Below are positions 57,821 to 64,000 of a DNA stretch of 64,000 nt, piece after piece. The notes beneath the pieces are model-generated. The model saw only the letters and a list, made by a program, of their open reading frames with translations, was not told where the DNA came from and searched no databases. How positions within the stretch are numbered: the stretch's first letter is position 1; every line of letters starts with the position of its first letter. The stretch lies in assembly GCA_965220205.1 (NCBI GenBank), contig OZ244812.1:2170001-2234000 (forward strand). Reading direction: 5' to 3'. The stretch comes from G965220205 sp965220205. GTDB lineage: Bacteria > Chloroflexota > Dehalococcoidia > Lucifugimonadales > Australimonadaceae. Position numbers and translations under genes: made by a program.

Positions 57821-58777
57821 TCACCCTCCGTGGCGGAACATCACGAGCATGACGGAGCCGACGAGGGATACGGCGATGCCGAGCACGACGCGGAGCGTGA
57901 TCTTCTCGAGATGCCGGTTGAACATCCAGGACAGGACGAGCGTGAAGACGCCGCTCAACCGCATGAGCGGGGTGACGACGGCGACCGGCGCCATGGAGAG
58001 CGCGATGAACCGGAACATCTGAGCCAGGAACACGAAGAAGCCGGCGCCGAGGAAGAGGCGCACGGTGCTGGGCCGCATGGCGGTGATCAGCCCGCGCCTG
58101 CCGGGCGCCAGCAGCGTGACGATGAGCGCGATCGCGGCGGCGGTGTTGGCGATTGCCCCGCCGAGGACCGAGAGGTCGGTGGCGCCCTCGAGCGCGGCGC
58201 GGATCATGATGGGACTCGTCCCGTAGGCGCCGACGGAGAGGAGCGCGAACAGGTAGCCCTCGGCCTGCCTCAGCTGGAAGGCGGGGGGAGCGTTGGACGC
58301 GGGCGCCGTGTCCGACGCGCCGCGCGGGGGTACGGGCTGTCTCGCGGGCGCGCCGGTGCGCTCGACCATCACGGCGGGGCCGACCAGCACGAGGACGATG
58401 CCTACGCCCATGAGGAACGTGACGCCCTCGTCGAGGAGGAGGTACGCCACGAGGACGGCGTAGGGGGCCGTGAAGCTCTGGACCGGCCCCGTTCGCGTCG
58501 CGCCGATGGCCGCCATCGACCGGTAGTTGAAGTAGCGCCCGAGGCCGAAGTGGAGGATGCCCGCCGTCGACAGCAGGAGGAACCCCAGGCCGCTCACGTC
58601 TCCTGCCCGGAACAGCTGGCCCGTCACCAGGGCCGCGAACAGGAACATCGGGACGCCGATGATGACGGTGACGAACGCGCCGGCCGACGCGGACGCGACG
58701 GCAAGGCCCCGGCGCGACATCACGCCATTCAGGCTAAACGACAACGACGAGAGAACGGCGAGCGCGACGCCCAGCAT
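57821..58777 (-). CDS. EamA/DMT family transporter
   Basis: 318 residues from ATG 58777, which shares one base with the CaiB stop (TGATG); the frame is open upstream only as an overlap of that gene. Ten hydrophobic segments form two EamA repeats, with RTGPVQSFTAPYAVLVAYLLLDEGVT closing the first and VAVVTPLMRLSGVFTLVLSWMFNR in the second. A Pro/Ala-rich loop of about 40 residues separates the halves. It is an inner-membrane metabolite transporter, substrate unknown. Coupling to a CoA transferase suggests carboxylic-acid export or import. Confidence 0.87.
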   Translation of the reverse strand: MLGVALAVLSSLSFSLNGVMSRRGLAVASASAGAFVTVIIGVPMFLFAALVTGQLFRAGDVSGLGFLLLSTAGILHFGLGRYFNYRSMAAIGATRTGPVQSFTAPYAVLVAYLLLDEGVTFLMGVGIVLVLVGPAVMVERTGAPARQPVPPRGASDTAPASNAPPAFQLRQAEGYLFALLSVGAYGTSPIMIRAALEGATDLSVLGGAIANTAAAIALIVTLLAPGRRGLITAMRPSTVRLFLGAGFFVFLAQMFRFIALSMAPVAVVTPLMRLSGVFTLVLSWMFNRHLEKITLRVVLGIAVSLVGSVMLVMFRHGG

Positions 58778-60036
58778 CAGGCGATGACCTGCTCGGCGAA
58801 CAGGTCGGCAAGCTGCTCGCCGCTCAGTCCCAGCAGCTCGGCGAGCACTTCCGCCGAATGCTCGCCGAGATTGGGCGGCAACCGCGGCGGCGCGCCGGGC
58901 GTCCGCGACAGCTTCATCGGGTTGCCGGTAAACATAGTCGGGCCCAGCGCCGGGTGGTCGAGTTCCACGAACATGCCCCGGTGGGCAATCTGGGGGTCGG
59001 CGGCCACCTGCGCGATGTCTTGGACCGGCCCAGCGGGCACGCCCATCTCGGAGAGTATCTCCACCCACTCGGCGGTCGTCCTCTGCCGAATGGCCGCCTC
59101 AATGACGGGAATGAGCTCCTCGTAGTGCTGGGTGCGGCCCCACCCGGTGAGGTATCGGTCGTCGTCGATGAGCTCAACGTGGTCGATGGCGGCGCAGAAG
59201 AGGGGCCACTGGTCGGTGGAGCCGCCCATGATGGCGACGACGACTTGCCCGTCGCTGGTGTCGAACGCCTGGAAGGGCGTGGAACTGGGATGGCGCGTGC
59301 CGAGTCGCTGCGGCGTCTGGCCCAGCGTGAAGTAGCGCATGAAGGCGTTCTCCATGATGGCGACCTGACAGTCGAGCATGGAGACGTCGATGTACTGCCC
59401 CTCGCCCGAACGCTCGCGCTCGAGCAGCGCGCTTTGGATAGCGATGGTCGTGAAGAGCGCCGCGGTGATGTCGCCGATGCTTGCGCCCGGGCGCACCGGC
59501 CCCCGGCCGGGCTCGCCGGTGATGCTCAGCATGCCGCCCATGCCCTGAACGATGACGTCCAGTGCCGGCCGGTGAGCGTAAGGGCCGCTCTGGCCGAAGC
59601 CGGAGATCGAGGCGACGACGAGAGCCGGGTTCCGCGCCCGCAGCGTCTCGTAGTCGAGGCCGAACCTGGCCATCGTGCCGGGCCGGAAGTTCTCGACGAG
59701 TACGTCGGCGTGCTCGGCCATGTCGAGCAGGAGGTCGCGGCCCCTCGCCTTGCCGAGGTCGATGGCGACGCTCCGTTTGCCTCGGTTGATGCTCATGAAG
59801 TAGGCGCTGTAGGCGTCCTCGGCCTGACCCTCGGCCTCCGTTGGACGGCCCGCCCCGTCCTGGTCGGCGGGGCGGGCTGACAGAAACGGTCCGTTGCCGC
59901 GGGCGGGGTCGCCCGTGACGGGCTGCTCGATCTTGATCACGTCGGCGCCGAGGTCCGCCATGAGCATCGTCGCGAATGGGCCCGACAGGATGCGGGTGAG
60001 GTCCAGCACGCGAATGCCGTCGAGAGGTCCGGTCAT
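58777..60036 (-). CDS. CaiB/BaiF family CoA transferase
   Basis: 419 residues. The interlocked-dimer family signature begins MTGPLDGIRVLDLTRILSGPFATMLMADLGADVIKIE; the catalytic Asp forming the glutamyl/aspartyl-CoA intermediate lies in GASIGDITAALF. VENFRPGTMARFGLDYETL and the C-terminal GVPAGPVQDIAQVAADPQ are normal. A short extra loop (SARPADQDGAGRPTEAEGQAED) is inserted near residue 55. It transfers CoA between organic acids such as carnitine, oxalate or aryl acids; the substrate is unknown. It is first of a two-gene unit with the EamA transporter. Confidence 0.92.
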   Translation of the reverse strand: MTGPLDGIRVLDLTRILSGPFATMLMADLGADVIKIEQPVTGDPARGNGPFLSARPADQDGAGRPTEAEGQAEDAYSAYFMSINRGKRSVAIDLGKARGRDLLLDMAEHADVLVENFRPGTMARFGLDYETLRARNPALVVASISGFGQSGPYAHRPALDVIVQGMGGMLSITGEPGRGPVRPGASIGDITAALFTTIAIQSALLERERSGEGQYIDVSMLDCQVAIMENAFMRYFTLGQTPQRLGTRHPSSTPFQAFDTSDGQVVVAIMGGSTDQWPLFCAAIDHVELIDDDRYLTGWGRTQHYEELIPVIEAAIRQRTTAEWVEILSEMGVPAGPVQDIAQVAADPQIAHRGMFVELDHPALGPTMFTGNPMKLSRTPGAPPRLPPNLGEHSAEVLAELLGLSGEQLADLFAEQVIA

Positions 60037-60102
60037 GGGGAGCCCCCTACGGGAGAATCAACGCGGGCATTGTACCCGCCTTGGCCGAGCGAGGCCGGGC
60101 TC

Positions 60103-60552
60103 CTAGAGTCGCGGGTCCAGCCTGCGCAGCAACGCGCGCGGATCGGACAGGAGCCCGAACAGGAACAGTCCAGCGGCGACGGCGGCGGCGAGCGCCGCGA
60201 CGACCGGCGCGAAGTAGCCCGGTATGCCCGCGAGGACGAGCGCGGCGGCCCCCACGAGCCCCGCGGCGCGTCCCGCTCCGGCGAGCCTTCGCCTCACGGC
60301 GTACAGCCCAAGCAACCCCGACGCGACGGGCGCGACGCTGAACAACAGCGCGGCGCCCCCCACGTCGCCGTTCACGGCAGAGGCCGCGGCGAACGCCAGG
60401 TTCATCCCGCCGAGCCCCAACACGAGCACCGACGCCCCGAGCACGGAAGCGTCGCGTTCCGCGATGCGCCGGGCGCGCAACGCAGCGCTGGGCACGGCAA
60501 AGGCCGCCCCGAAACATGCCAGCACCGCAGCGAACACAGCGAGTTGGGCCAA
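60103..60552 (-). CDS. Small four-helix membrane protein, unknown function
   Basis: 149 residues, Ala/Gly/Leu-rich, with about four transmembrane helices and a short basic C-terminus (DPRALLRRLDPRL). There is no recognised family motif. The alternative frame on the other strand lacks features of a real protein, and hydrophobicity supports this one. It lies 66 bp upstream of the CaiB gene on the same strand. Confidence 0.55.
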   Translation of the reverse strand: MAQLAVFAAVLACFGAAFAVPSAALRARRIAERDASVLGASVLVLGLGGMNLAFAAASAVNGDVGGAALLFSVAPVASGLLGLYAVRRRLAGAGRAAGLVGAAALVLAGIPGYFAPVVAALAAAVAAGLFLFGLLSDPRALLRRLDPRL

Positions 60553-60575
60553 GAATCGATGCTCCCCCGGCTTCC

Positions 60576-60995
60576 CTAGCCTTGCCTGGCGTCGTGAAGG
60601 GTCAGCGGGACAACCCGGCTGTACCGCTCGAAGTCTGCGTCCGATGTGAACACTGCCAGGCCGCGCCTCTCTGCAGTGGCACAGACCAGGAAATCTACCG
60701 CTGACCCGGCGACGCCGACAGAACGACAGCGATTCCCGATTCGGGCTGCCTCCTCGTAGTCGTCCTCGCTGAGAGCCTCGTCGTCGAAAGCTCTTAGCTG
60801 CTCACGAAGCCGTTCGAAGACGGCTTCGTCTCGGATGCCAGACAAGAGTTCTTGCCGCACCGGCCCGACTATCGCCACTCGCCCCTCGCGGATGAGTTCA
60901 ACCAGCTCCGCCCGAAGCGCGCGCTCCGGCCCGCTGATGCTCTCGGCGCGACGCAGAGCAAGAGACCAGACGCTGGTGTCGACCAGGACGTCCAC
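60576..60995 (-). CDS. VapC-type PIN-domain toxin
   Basis: 139 residues from GTG 60995. The PIN-domain acidic residues are visible: Asp6 in VLVDTSVW, Glu49 in VRQELLSG, Asp101 in AVDFLVCATA, and Asp119 in TSDADFERY. These bind Mg for ribonuclease activity, usually on tRNA or rRNA. The start overlaps the VapB stop by one base (TAGTG), so toxin translation depends on the antitoxin. Standard type II arrangement. Confidence 0.9.
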   Translation of the reverse strand: MDVLVDTSVWSLALRRAESISGPERALRAELVELIREGRVAIVGPVRQELLSGIRDEAVFERLREQLRAFDDEALSEDDYEEAARIGNRCRSVGVAGSAVDFLVCATAERRGLAVFTSDADFERYSRVVPLTLHDARQG

Positions 60996-61210
60996 TAAAC
61001 GCTGCGCCGTTGGCGCTCAGCCTTGTAGTCGTATGATGGGTCGCAGGGGATCTGGTCGAACAGGTCTAGCGCCACCGCCTGCCTGGAGCGTCGGACGTAC
61101 TCCTTCAGCGCGGCGGTCACCGCTCCCCGCTTGGTGCGGTGTCCTCCCAAGCGCTTCGCTTCGTCGACCAAGTCGTCGTCCAAGAGTAGGTGCGTAGGCA
61201 CTTCGCTCAC
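60995..61210 (-). CDS. VapB-type antitoxin
   Basis: 71 residues from GTG 61210, or possibly the GTG at 61201, which has better spacing to AGAGGA. LLLDDDLVDEAKRLGGHRTKRGAVTAALKEYVRRSRQ is a ribbon-helix-helix domain of the VapB/DUF2191 type; the tail DQIPCDPSYDYKAERQRR should occupy the toxin active site. It probably autoregulates the operon with VapC, though no operator was defined. Confidence 0.88.
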   Translation of the reverse strand: MSEVPTHLLLDDDLVDEAKRLGGHRTKRGAVTAALKEYVRRSRQAVALDLFDQIPCDPSYDYKAERQRRSV

Positions 61211-61262
61211 ATCCTCTGCCGAATAGAGTGGCGCCGTAGAGGACGGAAGCCTGGGCTTCCAT

Positions 61263-61829
61263 CTAACCTAACGGCGGCGAACCGAACCCCGGTTGCAAGG
61301 GCCCAACGAGCACGCCAAGGTCGGCCCAGCCGTAGGCGACCTCCGGAAGCTCAACTCCTTTGGAATTGTAGAGGCCTTGCTTGTCGAGCAGCTGGTCGCC
61401 AAGCGACTCGTAGAAGCGGCGATACGGACTGTCGGCCAGCGCCCACACGAGCATGGACCGCATGTCCCGCTCGACGAGTTCTCTGGCCGTCGCCGCCGTC
61501 AGGAGGCGGCCCACGCCCTGGCGCTGGCGGTCCGGCAGCACGTAGAGGGCGTAGAGCTCGCCCGCGTACTCAGGGGCCCCGGACCGCTCCCGCCCACCCC
61601 CTGCGAACCCGACAACGCCGCCGTCGTCCTCCGCGACCAGGAGCCCGCGGCCGTGGCCCGACAGACGTTCTCGCCGGCGAGCCTCCCGGTCGTCGTACGT
61701 CAGCCCGACGAGGACACTGTCGGGGACGACGCCCCGGTACGACGAGCGCCAAGTGTCCACGTGCGCCTTGGCGATGGCGGCCGCGTCGGCGACGCCCGCT
61801 TCGCGGATGAGCCATTCGGGGTGAGGCAT
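61263..61829 (-). CDS. GNAT family N-acetyltransferase
   Basis: 188 residues. It starts WLIREAGVADAAAIAKAHVDTWRSSYRGVVPD, a common GNAT opening; the acetyl-CoA motif A is ELYALYVLPDRQRQGVGRLLTAA, and FYESLGDQLLDK follows near the C-terminus. The substrate is unknown. It is not part of the vapBC operon (53 bp gap with AT-richer sequence) and stands alone. Confidence 0.87.
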   Translation of the reverse strand: MPHPEWLIREAGVADAAAIAKAHVDTWRSSYRGVVPDSVLVGLTYDDREARRRERLSGHGRGLLVAEDDGGVVGFAGGGRERSGAPEYAGELYALYVLPDRQRQGVGRLLTAATARELVERDMRSMLVWALADSPYRRFYESLGDQLLDKQGLYNSKGVELPEVAYGWADLGVLVGPLQPGFGSPPLG

Positions 61830-61944
61830 GGTTAGGCTACATTGCCACGCAACGCCGAGGGCCGCAAGCCGAGATTCAAGCCTACCTCTGGGGCGCCAAC
61901 GACCGTCACCGTTGGGAAGTGGCAGCGCCTGGCCCAGCCGTGGC

Positions 61945-63609
61945 CTAGACGGCGCGACCGTCGTCGTTGCGCAGCATCATCGTGCGCAGCAGCGGGACCG
62001 GCGGGCCGCCGTGGCTGAGGAGCTCGTCGTGGAACGCCTTCAAACTGTAGGCGTCCCCCTGCTCCGCCTGCCAATCGGCGCGGAGCTTGTAGATCAGCAG
62101 CTTGCCAAGCGTGTAGTTGAGATACCCCGGATCGAACGTCCCGCGCACCGCCTCGTGCCGGGCGGGCAGCTCCTCCATGTACGCGTTGTCCTGAAAGAAC
62201 CGCGCCGCGTCGTCAAGCGCGAGACCCTGCGTGTGCATTCGGAGCGAGCAGAGCAGGCGGCACACGCGGACGAGCGCCTCCTGAGCCTGGGCAAACTCCA
62301 TGCGGGGGTCGCCGCCGCCGTAGCCCGCCTCGAGCATCATCTCCTCGCAGTAGTGCGCCCAGCCCTCCCAGAACGAGTAGGCGCCGAACACCTTCGACAC
62401 GGCGGAAGGGGCGTAGTGATGCCGCAAGAAGTGCACGTAGTGCCCGGGGTACACCTCATGCACCGAGATCACCTTGAGCGTGGCGTAGTTGAAGTTGCTC
62501 AACCACTCCTCGGCCTGCTCGGCGCTCCAGTGCTCCTCGACCGGCGTCACGTAGTAGAACGACTCCGTCGCCGTCTGCTCGAATGCGCCGGGGCCGTTCA
62601 TCGCCGCAAAGGCCCAGCGCATGAACGCGGGCGTCTCGCGCACCTCGCACCGCACCTCGGACACCACCGACGCCACATCGTGGTCGACGACGTAGGCCCG
62701 GGTCTCCTCGAGCATCTCGCGCGTCTCGTCGATGAGGCGGTCTGCCGATGGGTGGTCACGAGTGACGACCGCGATCGCCTCGGCCAACGGCGCCCCGGGC
62801 GCGATCCGCTCAGCCGCTCGACGCACTATCTCTTGATTGCGGGCAAGCTCTCGCTCGCCGGCCGCCTCGATCTCCGCGAGCGGCAGGTCCACCATCTCGC
62901 CATGGCGGAGCATCTCAGCGTAGAGGTCCGCGCCGATGGCGAACTCGTCGGTTGCGCCGTCGCGGACCCCTTTCAGGTAATCGACAAAGCCGCCTACCGC
63001 CTCAGCCGCCAACCCGATAGCAGCCGTCGCGTCCTGAGCGAGGCCGTCCGAGGCGTGCTGACCGACGAATGCCGCGAGGTCGCCCTCGTAGAAGCCGCGA
63101 AGTCCCTCGTACGCCTCGATCCCCTGCTCGAGGACCGGGGCAGGCAGCGGCGGCGCCAGCAGCGAGCGGACCCCTTCCAGGTACGCGGGCACGCCGCGCA
63201 ACAGGCGAGCCAGGCTCGCGATGCGCTGCTCGACCGGCGCGTAGGAGCGGTCCATGTAGTTCGTGACATCGATGGGGTACATCAGAGCCATCGGGTCCTT
63301 GCGGAAGGGACGCAGCCGGGTCAAGTCGAACAGCTCGCCGCGCAGACCTCCGACGATGAGGGCGTAGTCGAAGCGTCCCTGAGCGTCGAGAGCATCCAAC
63401 GGCACGGCGTCGGCGGCCGCGAGCTCGGAACTCAGCTCCGCCGCGCGAGCGTCAAACGCCGCCTGCGATGCGACGGGCAGCACGCCGTCGAACTCGTGGA
63501 AGCCCGACGAAGCGGCCTCGGCCGGATGCGCGCGCCACCGCTCTCGCAGCACGCGCTCCGACAGCGCAGCCAGCGCCTCGCCTGCTTCTTTCTCAGCGTC
63601 AGTGGTCAT
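61945..63609 (-). CDS. DUF885 family protein (putative zinc peptidase)
   Basis: 554 residues, largely helical. The gluzincin-like motif HEVYPGHYVH lies near residue 383, matching the HExxPGHH motif of DUF885, with the third ligand Glu in SFWEGWAHYCEEM about 30 residues later. Sequence before it (FNYATLKVISV) is typical. These are cytoplasmic or periplasmic peptidases of unknown substrate; there is no signal peptide. The start is ATG 63609, and no operon partner is evident. Confidence 0.87.
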   Translation of the reverse strand: MTTDAEKEAGEALAALSERVLRERWRAHPAEAASSGFHEFDGVLPVASQAAFDARAAELSSELAAADAVPLDALDAQGRFDYALIVGGLRGELFDLTRLRPFRKDPMALMYPIDVTNYMDRSYAPVEQRIASLARLLRGVPAYLEGVRSLLAPPLPAPVLEQGIEAYEGLRGFYEGDLAAFVGQHASDGLAQDATAAIGLAAEAVGGFVDYLKGVRDGATDEFAIGADLYAEMLRHGEMVDLPLAEIEAAGERELARNQEIVRRAAERIAPGAPLAEAIAVVTRDHPSADRLIDETREMLEETRAYVVDHDVASVVSEVRCEVRETPAFMRWAFAAMNGPGAFEQTATESFYYVTPVEEHWSAEQAEEWLSNFNYATLKVISVHEVYPGHYVHFLRHHYAPSAVSKVFGAYSFWEGWAHYCEEMMLEAGYGGGDPRMEFAQAQEALVRVCRLLCSLRMHTQGLALDDAARFFQDNAYMEELPARHEAVRGTFDPGYLNYTLGKLLIYKLRADWQAEQGDAYSLKAFHDELLSHGGPPVPLLRTMMLRNDDGRAV

Positions 63610-63707
63610 GCGGGCAGGTTATGCGGTCTCCGCGGCGAGGACAACCGGGGCAGGCGAGGGCGTGGATTCCCGTGTCGGCGCGGGAGAGACGGGGAGGGGC
63701 ATGCCTT

Positions 63708-64000
63708 CTAGAACAGCTCCGTCTCCGCCTCCTCCGGGTCCTCGTCGATACGCTCGGGGCAGTTCACGGAGGTGATGTCGCAGAAGCCGCACTCGGAGGG
63801 GCTCGGCGTTCTCAGCGGGGGATGCTCACCGTCCGCGAGTCTCTTGATGAGGCTGGCGACCCGGTCGACGAATACCTCGTCAACGGCAGAGGACGGTATG
63901 TCCATGGCGTAGTCGTTGTAGACGACACGACCCGCGATTGGCAGGTCCCGGTACTGGGGTCGGGCGAGCGGAAACGCCCACATGTAGAGCATCACCTGGG
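63708..64000 (-). CDS. PD-(D/E)XK nuclease family protein, C-terminal part
   Basis: The frame is open to the window end and visible for about 97 residues. QVMLYMWAF corresponds to the QxxxY motif helix of PD-(D/E)XK (RecB/Cas4-like) nucleases, and CGFCDITSVNC near the end supplies Cys residues like those of iron-sulfur cluster nucleases. The catalytic D-ExK residues lie upstream, outside the window. The methionine at 63995 is internal, not a start. No CRISPR array or cas gene is nearby, so Cas4 is not claimed. Confidence 0.7.
   Translation of the reverse strand, partial: QVMLYMWAFPLARPQYRDLPIAGRVVYNDYAMDIPSSAVDEVFVDRVASLIKRLADGEHPPLRTPSPSECGFCDITSVNCPERIDEDPEEAETELF

Noticed and set aside
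63708..64000. Cas4 assignment for the partial nuclease
   Set aside because: Only the C-terminus is visible and no CRISPR array or cas gene is present; the general PD-(D/E)XK family is all that can be supported.
1..64000. Replication origin or rRNA/tRNA genes
   Set aside because: No dnaA, DnaA-box cluster, rRNA-like stretch or tRNA cloverleaf was seen by eye in the intergenic regions; a tool-based scan could still find one.

Overview
This is 64 kb of GC-rich bacterial chromosome, densely coded on both strands, with frequent GTG and TTG starts and many 1-4 nt start/stop overlaps. The gene mix suggests Chloroflexota, probably a Dehalococcoidia/SAR202-like lineage: HrcA/CIRCE control of groESL and of an hrcA-dnaJ operon, a LonB-like protease, spermidine genes, and many catabolic families (CaiB, MmgE/PrpD, amidohydrolase, DUF885, Pht5-like proteins). 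That placement is inference; no rRNA or tRNA gene was found to test it.

Layout. 1-11.8 kb: 5' part of a Lon-like protease (-), MBL-fold hydrolase (+), a Fic protein with a palindromic operator and an MFS exporter (-), lysA and holB (+), an IS481 remnant, then HNH, cvpA, speE, speD (-) and an isolated nuoA (+). 11.8-18.9 kb: acyl-CoA synthetase with two crotonases (-), Nudix, CIRCE-controlled groES-groEL, a methyltransferase. 19-24 kb: M16 peptidase, serS, lysS, greA (-). 24.1-32 kb: rsmD-coaD, a helical protein, amidohydrolase, MmgE/PrpD, EamA transporter and recN (+). 32-34.2 kb: rplU-rpmA-rpmE-DUF1385-osmC (-), where osmC has an in-frame TGA at its catalytic Cys codon. 34.5-35.3 kb: dead IS481 transposase. 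35.5-47.9 kb: P1 peptidase-DUF2520-panB-panC, PAC2, pyrG, rho, CIRCE-hrcA-dnaJ, prmA, Pht5-like protein (+). 48-52.1 kb: gpsA, DUF6584-like, cupin, and thrS behind a Thr-rich leader peptide and terminator. 52.1-55.7 kb: xdhC, MobA-like transferase, second Pht5-like protein, GNAT. 55.7-57.8 kb: intact IS5-family element and a repeat-rich desert. 57.8-64 kb: EamA, CaiB, small membrane protein, vapBC, GNAT, DUF885, partial PD-(D/E)XK nuclease (-).

The three most notable observations are: (1) a probable selenocysteine-containing OsmC peroxiredoxin, with a SECIS-like hairpin 11-32 nt after the UGA and the second Cys intact; (2) a transcription attenuator before thrS, made of a 35-codon peptide with eight Thr among residues 7-18 and a hairpin plus U-rich tail; (3) intergenic elements built from three tandem 10-bp units (AAATG-NNN-C), in two sequence families with associated inverted repeats. 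Two CIRCE operators show the HrcA loop directly. Recognisable -10 boxes are often TAGAAT (pyrG, rho, thrS leader, xdhC, M16 peptidase).
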